Positions 1 to 8,224 of a stretch of 64,000 nt of DNA are shown here, in pieces. A program made the translations under genes and the position numbers. Source of the DNA: EB88 sp965199135 (lineage in GTDB: Bacteria; Acidobacteriota; Terriglobia; Terriglobales; Acidobacteriaceae); assembly GCA_965199135.1 (NCBI GenBank), contig OZ240685.1:930001-994000 (forward strand). Reading direction: 5' to 3'. Under the pieces are notes generated by a model, which did no database searches, was not told where the DNA came from, and was given only the letters and a program-made list of their open reading frames with translations. Every line of letters begins with the position of its first letter. The stretch's first letter is position 1.

Positions 1-370
1 CGAGGGTGGCGTGGTTGATCTCTTCGCTCAGCGCAGCGCGGACATACCCCACGTTGCCGAGGTTTCCAGCCGCAGTGACGTTGGTCGCGGTGCCTCCGGG
101 GCCGGCAAGGTTGGGATCCTGAATGACCGGACCAATGAGTGCGTTGTAGTAGAAGGTGGTCGCGAGGTCTTCAGCAATCAGCACCGCGGTGAGGATCTCG
201 GTGAGGGTGTCTTTGCCTGCTGAGGCACTTTGCGCCTCCGCGGCAGGCGCGGCGATGAGGCCCGTAGAGGCGACGGCAAGCCCGGCCAGGCCGGCATTGC
301 TGAGGAAGCGGCGACGATCGAGCGCCCGGAAGCCGGTGGGCTCGTTTTCAATACGTGCAGGGTTATTCAT
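1..370 (-). CDS. Tat-exported ferritin-like domain protein (3' end missing)
   Basis: The frame starts at ATG 370, preceded by a GAAGG ribosome binding site, and runs off the left edge, so only about 123 N-terminal residues are visible. It opens with a twin-arginine signal (DRRRFLSNAGLAG) and an Ala-rich hydrophobic stretch ending near APAAEAQ. The mature part begins a helix with the pattern LTAVLIAEDLATTFYYNAL, and a later stretch reads ALSEEINHATL. Acidic and His residues placed this way are typical of the exported ferritin-like four-helix proteins common in Acidobacteriota. Metal binding and a redox or storage role are inferred, because the second half of the bundle is outside the window. 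It lies 150 bp downstream of the MetX-like hydrolase on the same strand. Confidence 0.7.
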   Translation of the reverse strand, partial: MNNPARIENEPTGFRALDRRRFLSNAGLAGLAVASTGLIAAPAAEAQSASAGKDTLTEILTAVLIAEDLATTFYYNALIGPVIQDPNLAGPGGTATNVTAAGNLGNVGYVRAALSEEINHATL

Positions 371-520
371 TGGGACCTTCAGAAACAGGAGCGTGCAAGG
401 GACGCGAGGAGTGAAGCACGCAGGGAACGGGGGCAGTCTCAGCGCGCGCAGAGTGCGGGGGTTCTACCCGGAGCAACGCGCTGAGTGGGACAGTGGATTG
501 CGCGAGAGCAAAAAGAAGCG

Positions 521-1678
521 TTATTTCTTCCGGGCTTCCATGCCGGGCGCCGACTCCGCGAGAAGCTGCCTGAGATAACCCTGCCAGATTGCCGGCAGCG
601 TGTGTGTGCCGTGGCCGCGGGTTTGTTCGCTGATCGGCAGCAGGATGAACCTTCCATGCGGCACCAGGTGGATGTCCTTGTCCGAGATATGCAGCTCGGG
701 TGGGTTGATAAAGTCGTCAGCAGAGTTGATCTGCATAAGCTCGGCCTGGATGGCGGAGAGCCTCGGATAGGGGTTGTAATTGCGCGACGAGTTGAACTGG
801 TAGTACATGTCATTCGCGTCGAGGTGCGGCACGACGCGATCGAGGGTCTGCGCCAGGTACGCGTCGGCCTGCTCACGCGTAGGCTCGTGTTCCTGCATCT
901 GCAGCGGACTTGAGCCCATCAGTATTTCGATCTCGTAAGCCGCGCGGAGGCCGTCGACGGGTTCGCTGGTGTACTCACCGCCGTGGAAGCCCGGTGCGGT
1001 CGTGATGTCGTCCATGATCATCTTGCGCGTCATCCTGTTGCGGCCGCCGATCTCGACCGGCTGGCAGGCCAGCGGCATCAGGGCGTCGACGTACGCAGGA
1101 AACATCTCGCCCCACACAAACGCATGCATGCAGCCCATGCTGGTGCCGAGGATCAGCCGTGCATGGTCCACGTGGAGGCCCTCGGTCAACAGGAGGTGCT
1201 GGGCGCGCACCATGTCGTCGTAGTCGTACTTCGGAAAGTGCATGTGCATGCCGTCGCTCGGCTTGGACGAATCCCCATGCCCGATCGAGTCGGGAATGAC
1301 GATGTAGTACTTGTTCGCATCGAGCAGTTGACCCGGGCCGAAGAGCACCCCCGCGAAGTTGGGACCGAGGAATTGTTCGGCAGAGCCGCCCGTGCCGTGG
1401 AGGATCATCACGGCGTTGTCGACATGGCCTGCAGCGTCGCGATGCGGTGTGCCGAAGGAGACGTAGTGGAGGCGCAGGTTCGCCATCTCCTCGCCTGAGC
1501 CGAAGCGGAAATGGTGCGCCGTGTAGCTCGCGGAGACGCCGTGTGCGTAGTGGGAGACGTCGTACTCGGTGCCGTGCGCTGCCGGTGGAACGCCGAGAGT
1601 GGTTTGTTGTGTTTTTTGTGCAGACACGGTTGCAGACGCGAAAGCGCAGAGGAGGAGGAGGAGGGAGAGTGGGCGCAT
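521..1678 (-). CDS. Secreted alpha/beta hydrolase, homoserine acetyltransferase (MetX)-like
   Basis: This 385-residue protein starts with a Sec signal peptide (MRPLSLLLLLC, cleavage near VSAQ). An in-frame ATG 39 bases upstream exists, but the chosen ATG places the signal at the very N terminus and has a GGTGG stretch before it. The fold markers are an oxyanion loop HGTGG at about 94, the nucleophile elbow GTSMGC with Ser180, a later Asp in SADDF and a C-terminal His in HGTHT. The order and spacing follow the MetX/homoserine O-acetyltransferase branch of alpha/beta hydrolases. An exported protein is unlikely to make methionine, so an esterase-like role outside the cytoplasm is more probable. 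The substrate is unknown. Confidence 0.75.
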   Translation of the reverse strand: MRPLSLLLLLCAFASATVSAQKTQQTTLGVPPAAHGTEYDVSHYAHGVSASYTAHHFRFGSGEEMANLRLHYVSFGTPHRDAAGHVDNAVMILHGTGGSAEQFLGPNFAGVLFGPGQLLDANKYYIVIPDSIGHGDSSKPSDGMHMHFPKYDYDDMVRAQHLLLTEGLHVDHARLILGTSMGCMHAFVWGEMFPAYVDALMPLACQPVEIGGRNRMTRKMIMDDITTAPGFHGGEYTSEPVDGLRAAYEIEILMGSSPLQMQEHEPTREQADAYLAQTLDRVVPHLDANDMYYQFNSSRNYNPYPRLSAIQAELMQINSADDFINPPELHISDKDIHLVPHGRFILLPISEQTRGHGTHTLPAIWQGYLRQLLAESAPGMEARKK

Positions 1679-1817
1679 TGTGCCACCAAGCATAGCGCCT
1701 GCGCCAGCGATCGACACACCGTGGGGTACACCAAGGGAATCAAAGTGACGGCAGATTCACCTTGGAAACTCTTCGAAGGCACTAAGCTCAAGGCTGGAAG
1801 GTTGAGGGCAGCTGGAT

Positions 1818-2864
1818 ATGGCGAAGTGGGAGAGAACAAAGGGCTTGCTGGCGAGCGGCGTGGCAGTATCCCTGCTCATGCCATGCGCCTTGCTGGCGCA
1901 GTCTGTCCCTGCGGGGAGCGCACGACCCGCGGTCGCTGCCACGCAGGTCTCTGGCACCGTCACCGATGTGAATGGTGGCGTGGTTCCAAATGCAACCGTG
2001 ACGATCACAGATGCAGCGACCGGGGCGCAGCGCGGAAGCGCCGCAACCAACAGCGATGGCTTCTTCCAGATCTCGGGCGCGCCCGGTGGGAGCTACTCGG
2101 TGACCGCGAGCGCGCCAGGGTTCGCGAAGGAGACCCAGACCGGCGTCACGCTGCATGGTGGCGAGGTGCTGGACCTGCCGCATTTCGTGCTGCCGCTCGC
2201 CTCGGCGAGCACTGACATGCAGGTTGTCTACTCGCCTCACCTGGTTGCGGAAGAGCAGATCCACGCTGAAGAGAAGCAGCGCCTCCTCGGGGTGATCCCA
2301 AACTTCTACAGCAGCTACGTGTGGGACGCGGAGCCGCTCTCGCCTGGTCAGAAATTTCACCTGGCGCTTCGCTCGGCCATTGACCCCGTAGGCTTCCTCG
2401 GCACAGCTGTCGCTGCAGGCGTCCAGCAGGATCGCAACACCAATCCCGGGTTCGGTCAGGGCGCAGCAGGGTATGGCAAGCGCTATGGCTCGCTGTACGC
2501 AGACGACCTGACTGGCGTCTTTCTGGGGCGCGCCATTTTGCCAGTGCTTTTCCACCAGGACCCTCGCTTCTTCTATAAGAGCACCGGCACCACGCGGGAG
2601 CGAGCGGAGTATGCCCTGACACGGGCCTTTGTGCAACGCGGTGACAACGGCAAATGGCAGCCGGCTTACTCGAGCCTGCTGGGGAATTTCGCCTCGGGCG
2701 CGCTCTCGAACTTGTACCTCACCTCGCGGGATCGCAACGGCGCAAGCACCACGATCGAGAATGGCTTCCTCGGCGTTGGCTTCAACATGGCGGATGGCCT
2801 GCTGCGGGAGTTTCTCTGGAAGCGCATCACCAAGGGTGGCGGCGCGGCACAGAAAGAGCCATAG
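1818..2864 (+). CDS. Exported carboxypeptidase-regulatory-like domain protein
   Basis: This protein has 348 residues with an N-terminal signal peptide (hydrophobic core LLASGVAVSLLMPCALLAQ). Residues about 42-125 form a carboxypeptidase regulatory-like beta-sandwich (VSGTVTDVNGGVVPNATVTI, then SDGFFQISGAPGGSYSVTASAPGF). In this lineage that module normally caps giant TonB-dependent receptors. Here it is followed by about 220 residues with no plug or barrel signature. That part contains an FHLALRSAIDPVGF segment and a GNFASGALSNLYL segment resembling an acidobacterial family of unknown function. It is probably periplasmic or attached to the outer membrane. It is divergent from the MetX-like hydrolase, with about 140 bp between them for promoters. 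Confidence 0.75.
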   Translation: MAKWERTKGLLASGVAVSLLMPCALLAQSVPAGSARPAVAATQVSGTVTDVNGGVVPNATVTITDAATGAQRGSAATNSDGFFQISGAPGGSYSVTASAPGFAKETQTGVTLHGGEVLDLPHFVLPLASASTDMQVVYSPHLVAEEQIHAEEKQRLLGVIPNFYSSYVWDAEPLSPGQKFHLALRSAIDPVGFLGTAVAAGVQQDRNTNPGFGQGAAGYGKRYGSLYADDLTGVFLGRAILPVLFHQDPRFFYKSTGTTRERAEYALTRAFVQRGDNGKWQPAYSSLLGNFASGALSNLYLTSRDRNGASTTIENGFLGVGFNMADGLLREFLWKRITKGGGAAQKEP

Positions 2865-2903
2865 CGAGCTGTTAGCAGCTATGCTGTGCTGGGAGAAAAG
2901 TCC

Positions 2904-3293
2904 ATGCCAGAAGCTCAGGGAACCTTCACGGTCAAGTTGCAACCGCTGCCGGCACAGCCCGATGGCCTGATGCGGATGGGCATCGACAAAGTGATCCACG
3001 GCGGGCTCGAAGCGACGTCGAAGGGCGAGATGATCTCGGCCGGCAACCCGAAGGCTGGCACGGCCGGCTATGTCGCGATGGAAACGGTCTCGGGCACGCT
3101 TGGTGGCAAGAGCGGGACGTTCGCCCTGCAACACAACGGCACGATGGATGCGAGCGGGCAGCGCCTTGCCATCACCGTCGTGCCCGGTTCCGGAACTGGC
3201 GAACTGGTCGGTCTTGCGGGAACCTTTGCGCTGACGATCGCCGATGGGCAGCATTCGTACCGGCTTGCGTACACGCTGCCCGGGCCCTCTTAG
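2904..3293 (+). CDS. DUF3224 domain protein
   Basis: This small protein of 129 residues matches the DUF3224 family. It opens with GTFTVKLQPLP and continues with GLMRMGIDKVIHG, the glycine-rich strand SGTLGGKSGTFALQHNGTM and GTGELVGLAGTF, consistent with a compact beta-barrel. The start at ATG 2904 is preferred because GGGAGAAAAG lies just upstream. A GTG 18 bases earlier has no such site. No signal peptide is visible, so it is probably cytoplasmic. The function of the family is not established. It lies 39 bp after the regulatory-domain protein on the same strand and may be co-transcribed. Confidence 0.8.
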   Translation: MPEAQGTFTVKLQPLPAQPDGLMRMGIDKVIHGGLEATSKGEMISAGNPKAGTAGYVAMETVSGTLGGKSGTFALQHNGTMDASGQRLAITVVPGSGTGELVGLAGTFALTIADGQHSYRLAYTLPGPS

Positions 3294-3306
3294 GGTCTCA
3301 GCAACA

Positions 3307-5187
3307 TCAGAATCCTTTCGGCCGTTCGCCGGCGACGCCCATTGTCTTCTCCAGTGCAAGCGCAGCATTGGCCATTGTGCCCTCGTCGAAGAGTCTGCCG
3401 ATAAAGGTGACACCATGCGGCACCCGGCGCGGTGGGGAGAACTTCGGCAGCGGGTGCGCCGGATCGGGCGCCCAGTCACTGCGCGCTTCTGATACCTCGA
3501 CGAACCCCGCTCGAACAGTGAGCGAAGGCTGACCGGTGAAGTTGGTGATGGTGAGGGTCTCGTCACGCAGCGAGGGTACGAGCAGCACATCGACCTCGCG
3601 GAAGATACGCGCCATCTCCTCGGCGACCCGGCGGCGCATCCGATCCGCCTGCACGTAGTCGACTGCGGAGAGAAAGCGTGCCTGCCGGAAGGAGTTCGGC
3701 CACGCATCCGGTACCTGCATCCTGAGCTGGTCGACCGCATGCGAAAGCGTGAGCTCTTCAAACGACGCGGCGCCCTCGGCAAAGAGGATCAGCTGCAGCG
3801 AGTCGTAGGGCCAGTCGGGCAGCGAAACCGGCACCGGCTGCATGCCGAGCTTCGGAAGCATCGCGAAGGCGGCACGGTCGACATCCGTTGCAGGCGCTTC
3901 ATGGAGCCACTTGGGAAAATAGCCGACACGGAGCCCGGAGACGCTCCGCTCTGCGTTGAAGCTCAGGGTGCTGGGCACGCTTGCCACATCGCCAGCGTCG
4001 GGGCCCGAGATCGCCTGGAGCACGAGCATGGTGTCGAGCACGCCACGCGCCATGGGCCCCAGTTTGTCAAGCGACCAGCAGAGCGTCATCGCGCCGGTGC
4101 GGGCGACGCGGCCAAACGTGGGGCGCAATCCCTCCACGCCGCAGCGCATGCTGGGGCTGACGATCGAGCCGCCAGTCTCAGAGCCGATTGCAAAGCCGAC
4201 AAGGCCCGCAGCCACCGCCGCGCCCGGTCCAGCACTCGATCCGGAAGCACCCTCGTCGAGGTTCCAGGGGTTCACGGTCTGGCCGCCAAACCAGACATCG
4301 TTGAGCGCGAGGGCTCCCAGGGAGAGTTTCGCGACGAGCACCGCGCCTGCGTCGGCAAGGCGCTGCACCACGACTGCATTCTTCTCGGGTACGCGATGAC
4401 GGAAAGGCTCGGCGCCATACGTCGTCGGGATGCCGGCCGTGTCGAGCAGGTCCTTGGCGCCCCAGGGAATGCCGTGCAACGGACCAAGATACTCGCCGGT
4501 CGCGAGGGCGGCATCGGCCTTGCGCGCCTGCTCCATGGCGAGATCCGGGGTGAGCGTGATGACGCACCGCAAGGTGGGGTCGTACTTGCGCAGGCGCTCA
4601 AGGTAGATCGTCGTCAGCCGCTCGGAGGTGATCTGCTTGGCCTTGATCCACGCGCCAAGCTGCGCGACCGTGCTGAACGCGATGTCTTCGTCACTCGCAG
4701 GCAGCGGCCGGAGCTGCTCGAGAGGCGCGGTGAAAACCGCATCTGGCGTGATCGCGCGGCCCGGTGGGAGCGGGTACCAGACGGTTGCGGGCGCCACAGA
4801 GTCGGGCAGCGTGACCTTGCGTGGGCCGACGCGGCGCTCCATCAGCGGAGCCATCGCCTGGCGCCAGTTCCCCGCGGCTTCAGCGAGGTCCTTCTCGGCG
4901 AAATCAACTTCGATGAGTTTTTCTGCCTCGCGGAAGGTTGCAGCAGAGACTTCCGGTCCAACAGCGGGCGCGGTGCCGAATGCCGGTGGTGCGCCGGGCG
5001 GCAGGCTCTTGTCGGTTGTGTTGACGGTACTTTGCGCCATGCCTTCCCCGGTGAGTGCGGCGGAAAGAACGCCGAGGGTTCCGGCCTTGAGGAAACTCCT
5101 GCGGGAGGGTTCGTTCACTCCCGGGCGTTCCGGCGCCCCGATCTCCAAGCCAGTCTCCGGGGCATCATTCACAGTGTCGCGACTCAC
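3307..5187 (-). CDS. Tat-exported amidase (amidase signature family)
   Basis: This 626-residue amidase-signature enzyme hydrolyses amide bonds through a Ser-cisSer-Lys triad. The sequence shows a twin-arginine signal (RRSFLKAGTLG, about 29-39). The catalytic Lys245 is in GIPWGAKDLLD, the glycine/serine loop GASGSSAGPGAAVAAG spans about 313-328 with Ser317/318 as the cis-Ser, and the nucleophile Ser341 is in GSETGGSI. All three triad positions are intact. About 200 residues precede the domain, longer than in cytosolic GatA-type enzymes. The stop codon is only 13 bp from the convergent DUF3224 stop. It is the last gene of a likely minus-strand operon with the flavin monooxygenase and the EamA protein. 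The amide substrate cannot be told from sequence. Confidence 0.9.
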   Translation of the reverse strand: MSRDTVNDAPETGLEIGAPERPGVNEPSRRSFLKAGTLGVLSAALTGEGMAQSTVNTTDKSLPPGAPPAFGTAPAVGPEVSAATFREAEKLIEVDFAEKDLAEAAGNWRQAMAPLMERRVGPRKVTLPDSVAPATVWYPLPPGRAITPDAVFTAPLEQLRPLPASDEDIAFSTVAQLGAWIKAKQITSERLTTIYLERLRKYDPTLRCVITLTPDLAMEQARKADAALATGEYLGPLHGIPWGAKDLLDTAGIPTTYGAEPFRHRVPEKNAVVVQRLADAGAVLVAKLSLGALALNDVWFGGQTVNPWNLDEGASGSSAGPGAAVAAGLVGFAIGSETGGSIVSPSMRCGVEGLRPTFGRVARTGAMTLCWSLDKLGPMARGVLDTMLVLQAISGPDAGDVASVPSTLSFNAERSVSGLRVGYFPKWLHEAPATDVDRAAFAMLPKLGMQPVPVSLPDWPYDSLQLILFAEGAASFEELTLSHAVDQLRMQVPDAWPNSFRQARFLSAVDYVQADRMRRRVAEEMARIFREVDVLLVPSLRDETLTITNFTGQPSLTVRAGFVEVSEARSDWAPDPAHPLPKFSPPRRVPHGVTFIGRLFDEGTMANAALALEKTMGVAGERPKGF

Positions 5188-5238
5188 TCAGGGCACACTC
5201 CTTGGGGTGAAGAGAGATGCCCGGAGTGTACCGCAACA

Positions 5239-6483
5239 TTACGCGGCGCCTGGCATGCCGAGAGCCGTGTGTCGCAGAAGCGTCTCGGGGTGTTGATCCT
5301 CGCCCGGCGCATCGCCGCCTGCGTTGCGGGGGGCGAGGTGGGTGCCCAGAAAGCGGGACTGCTCCCACACCGCGCGCGCTGCTTCGAGCCGTGCCTGTTC
5401 GTAGTCCGACAGTGCAGCGGCAACAGCCTTGGGATCGCTCCATGCGGGCTCGCCTGCTGCGCCGAGGCGCGCACGCACGATCGAGTGAAAGGTCCATGCA
5501 TCTTCAAACGCCTTGGTGGTGCCAGCGCCTGGGTGCGGTCGCGGCAAGACCGCTGCATCGCCAACCACCACCGTGCGGCCAAATACGAAGCGTGGCGAAC
5601 AGAGATCCGAGATCAGCTGCAGGAAGGGGCTTTCGGTCGCGAGCACAAGCGCGCGCATCGCCGGTGGCAGGAGCCGCTCAGCGTCGCCACGAATGGCCTG
5701 GATGGTGCTCTTCGCGATCGCAGGCGGAGGGATCGAGCCCCTGTACTGCGTGCCATCTTCGCCCAGGAGCCATGTGTCGAGCAGTTCGCCCTCAGGCGCA
5801 GGGCGGTACCAGACGAAGTTGAAGCGACGCTTACCGGGGTTGGTTTCGCCATTCGGACCGGGTACGGGGTAGACCAGGATCTGCTCGCCCGGCGGCGTGT
5901 AAAACGTCATGCGCTCCCCGAGGGCCGCGCGCGCCTCCCCTGGCAGCAGGTCCTCAGGGACGAGCCCGCGCCAGGCGACGTAGCCGGCGTAGGTCGGCTC
6001 GTAGCCGGGCAGAAGCTGCCGGCGCAGGGGCGAACCCGCGCCATCGGCCGCGATCACGAGATCGCCTGTTTCGCGGGATCCGTCGGCAAACAGCAGCGAC
6101 GCACTCTGCTCGTCCTGCTCGACTGCCGCTACTTCGCGATGCTGATGGTAGCGATCGGCAGGCACGGCCTCATGCAGGAGCCGGTAGAGCGTATCCCAGG
6201 ACGTGACGGTCTGCTCCTGGGGGCGCTTCGCCTTGCTGGAGCCATCGTGCTCAAAGACCACGCGCTCATGCAGGTGCACGCCGGGCCGCTCTGCGCCAGG
6301 ATCGAGCAGGCCTGCCTGCTCCAGGACGCGCCACAAGGGAGTCTGCGCTGCAATTCCGCCGCCCCGGCTGGAAAGGTCTTCGGCCACCTTTTCGTACACC
6401 GAAACCGTGTGACCTTCACCACCGAGAAGATACGCGTGCAGCAGTCCGCTTAGGGATCCGCCGGAGATCAGGATTCTTGCCAT
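5239..6483 (-). CDS. FAD-dependent monooxygenase/oxidoreductase
   Basis: This protein has 414 residues and starts at ATG 6483 behind an AAGGA site. An upstream extension of 24 codons lacks a ribosome binding site. It has the PHBH-type FAD fold. The N-terminal dinucleotide-binding strand is ILISGGSLSGLLHAYLL with an acidic partner (VYEKV), the mid-protein DG motif is DLVIAADGAGSPLRRQL, and the C-terminal GD motif is VVVGDAAVLPRPHPGAG, which binds the ribityl chain. Family members hydroxylate aromatic or related substrates using NAD(P)H and O2. There is no signal peptide, so it is cytoplasmic. It sits between the EamA protein (37 bp upstream) and the amidase (51 bp downstream) on one strand, suggesting a shared transcript. 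The substrate is unknown. Confidence 0.85.
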   Translation of the reverse strand: MARILISGGSLSGLLHAYLLGGEGHTVSVYEKVAEDLSSRGGGIAAQTPLWRVLEQAGLLDPGAERPGVHLHERVVFEHDGSSKAKRPQEQTVTSWDTLYRLLHEAVPADRYHQHREVAAVEQDEQSASLLFADGSRETGDLVIAADGAGSPLRRQLLPGYEPTYAGYVAWRGLVPEDLLPGEARAALGERMTFYTPPGEQILVYPVPGPNGETNPGKRRFNFVWYRPAPEGELLDTWLLGEDGTQYRGSIPPPAIAKSTIQAIRGDAERLLPPAMRALVLATESPFLQLISDLCSPRFVFGRTVVVGDAAVLPRPHPGAGTTKAFEDAWTFHSIVRARLGAAGEPAWSDPKAVAAALSDYEQARLEAARAVWEQSRFLGTHLAPRNAGGDAPGEDQHPETLLRHTALGMPGAA

Positions 6484-6520
6484 GTGGTCCTTGGATGCCG
6501 ATCGTTCGGCGATTCCAGTC

Positions 6521-6949
6521 TCAGGCAAGCGCGAGCACAACCGCTCCGCCCGCAATCAGGAGGCCGCCGATAAGCTTCGGCACTGTGATTGCTTCTCCAA
6601 GCACTGGCCATGCCAGCAGGATCACAAGCACCACGCTGAGCTTGTCGACCGGAGCCACACGCGATGCAGGCCCGAGTTGGAGCGCGCGAAAGTAGCACAA
6701 CCATGACAGTCCGGTCGCCAGGCCGGAGAGCCCGAGGAAGAGCCACGTCCGGCCGCTGAGGGCATGCGCCGTGCGATGCGAGCCAAACGCGAGAGCGATC
6801 GCCCAGGTAAATATCACCACTACCGAGGTACGGATCGCCGTGGCGAGGTTCGAGTCGACACCCGCCACGCCCAGCTTTGCAAGCAGCGCTGTCGCGGCTG
6901 CAAACGCTGCAGACAAGAGAGACCAGGTAATCCAGCTTTGTGACAGCAC
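6521..6949 (-). CDS. Short EamA-family membrane protein (half-size DMT transporter)
   Basis: This is a protein of about 142 residues with four or five hydrophobic helices: SWITWSLLSAAFAAATALLAKLG, IRTSVVVIFTWAIALAF, WLFLGLSGLATGLSWLCYFRAL, and a C-terminal VVLVILLAWPVLGEAI plus LIGGLLIAGGAVVLALA. This matches one EamA unit. Full DMT exporters have two, so it probably works as a dimer. I chose the GTG at 6949 because GGAGG lies four bases upstream and the preceding in-frame residues are hydrophilic and unlike the family. ATG 6970 is the alternative. It is probably an exporter of small metabolites, possibly linked to the two downstream enzymes. Its substrate is unknown. Confidence 0.75.
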   Translation of the reverse strand: MLSQSWITWSLLSAAFAAATALLAKLGVAGVDSNLATAIRTSVVVIFTWAIALAFGSHRTAHALSGRTWLFLGLSGLATGLSWLCYFRALQLGPASRVAPVDKLSVVLVILLAWPVLGEAITVPKLIGGLLIAGGAVVLALA

Positions 6950-7055
6950 AGTGCCTCCGCGGCTTTTCATGGCGCAGCCCGCATCGTGCGGGAGCGCGGA
7001 GGCATCCCTTAGACACGCGCTGTTTTCCCGCGCGACTTTCCTTAAGGACGTTCTC

Positions 7056-8171
7056 ATGCCGCTCGAAGCCCTGTTTGAACCGTACCAGCTCGGCCCGCTC
7101 TCGTTAAAGAACCGTATTGTGATGGCGCCGCTGACGCGTTCCCGCTCGAACGACGACGGAGTGCCTCCCGGCTACGCTGCGGAATACTACGCACAGCGAG
7201 CCGACGCGGCACTGATTATCTCGGAAGCAACCAACATCTCGGCCCAGGGTCGCGGCTATGCGAAAACACCAGGCATCTGGAACGATGCGCAGGTGAATGC
7301 GTGGAAGCCGATCACCGAGGCCGTGCGCAAGGCAGGCGGTGTGTTCTTCCTGCAGCTGTGGCACACCGGCCGCATCTCGCACCCGAGCCTGCAACCGGGT
7401 GCGCAGCTTCCCGTTGCTCCCTCGGCAATCAAGCCGGAAGGCCAGGCCTTTACGAACCAGGGCTTGCAGGATCACGTGACGCCGCGTGCGCTCGAGACGA
7501 GCGAGATCCCGGCGATCGTCGAAGACTACCGTCGTGCCGCCGCGAATGCGAAGGCCGCGGGCTTCGATGGGGTCGAAATCCACTCGGCAAACAACTACTT
7601 CCTGGAGCAGTTTCTTCGCGACAGCACCAACAAGCGCACGGACCAGTACGGTGGCTCGATCGAAAACCGTCTACGCTTCCCGCTCGACGTGGCGCGTGCC
7701 GTCGTCGACGGCTTCGGTGATGCGAAACGGGTTGGCATTCGCATCTCGCCGGCAACGACCATGCCGGGCGGCGCACCGCTTGACAGCACGCCGAACGAAA
7801 CCTACGGGCAGTATGTGGACGAGCTCTCGAAGCTTGGCCTCGTCTACCTGCACGCGATCGAGGGCGTGACGCAGCAGAGCCGCGAAGCCGATGAAAAGAA
7901 CCCGGTCGACTTCCTCGCCTTGCGCAAGCGCTTCCAGGGCGCGTACATCGACAACAACCTCCTCTCGCCGGAAGACGCGGACAAGGAAATCAAGGAGAAG
8001 CGTACAGAACTTGTCGCCTTCGGTCGTGCCTTCCTCGCAAACCCTGACCTGGTCGAGCGGATCCGCACCGGAGCGCCGCTCGCAGACGCGCCGAAAGAGT
8101 ACTGGTATGGCGGCGACGAGAAGGGCTACATCGACTGGCCACTCGCTACTGCCAGCCTGCAGAACGCATAA
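7056..8171 (+). CDS. nemA: Alkene reductase, Old Yellow Enzyme family (NemA-like)
   Basis: This 371-residue FMN-dependent flavoprotein reduces activated C=C bonds or nitrate esters with NAD(P)H. The start is ATG 7056 after AAGGACG. It opens with the OYE strand ALFEPYQLGPLSLKNRIVMAPLTRSR, continues with the FMN-contacting segment FFLQLWHTGRISHP, and has the substrate-binding pair His176 and Asn179 with Tyr181 in the H-x-x-N-x-Y motif, then the FLRDSTNKRTDQYGGS loop. C-terminal FGRAFLANPDLVERI fits the phosphate-binding end. The length and order match N-ethylmaleimide reductase (NemA). It is transcribed away from the EamA gene with its start 107 bp away. The physiological substrate is unknown. 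Confidence 0.9.
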   Translation: MPLEALFEPYQLGPLSLKNRIVMAPLTRSRSNDDGVPPGYAAEYYAQRADAALIISEATNISAQGRGYAKTPGIWNDAQVNAWKPITEAVRKAGGVFFLQLWHTGRISHPSLQPGAQLPVAPSAIKPEGQAFTNQGLQDHVTPRALETSEIPAIVEDYRRAAANAKAAGFDGVEIHSANNYFLEQFLRDSTNKRTDQYGGSIENRLRFPLDVARAVVDGFGDAKRVGIRISPATTMPGGAPLDSTPNETYGQYVDELSKLGLVYLHAIEGVTQQSREADEKNPVDFLALRKRFQGAYIDNNLLSPEDADKEIKEKRTELVAFGRAFLANPDLVERIRTGAPLADAPKEYWYGGDEKGYIDWPLATASLQNA

Positions 8172-8182
8172 AGACGCCGCGG

Positions 8183-8224
8183 GATGCGGGCGCAGCAGGC
8201 TAGAACAGCTGCTGCGCCCGCATC
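8183..8224. terminator. Hairpin between convergent nemA-like and Hsp70-like genes
   Basis: Two perfectly complementary 16-base arms (8183-8198 and 8209-8224, GC-rich) are separated by a 10-base loop. The stop codon of the Hsp70-like gene lies in the loop, so one arm is inside that coding region. There is no long T-run, so termination strength is uncertain, but the convergent position supports a bidirectional terminator. Confidence 0.6.

Noticed and set aside
1788..3782. A 664-codon minus-strand frame across the regulatory-domain and DUF3224 genes
   Set aside because: It spans two real plus-strand genes and part of the amidase in another frame, with no protein-family character.
3739..6453. 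A 904-codon open frame on the plus strand opposite the amidase and monooxygenase genes
   Set aside because: It is Arg/Ala/Gly-rich with no recognisable domain, lies fully antisense to two well-supported enzymes and is typical of GC-rich shadow frames.
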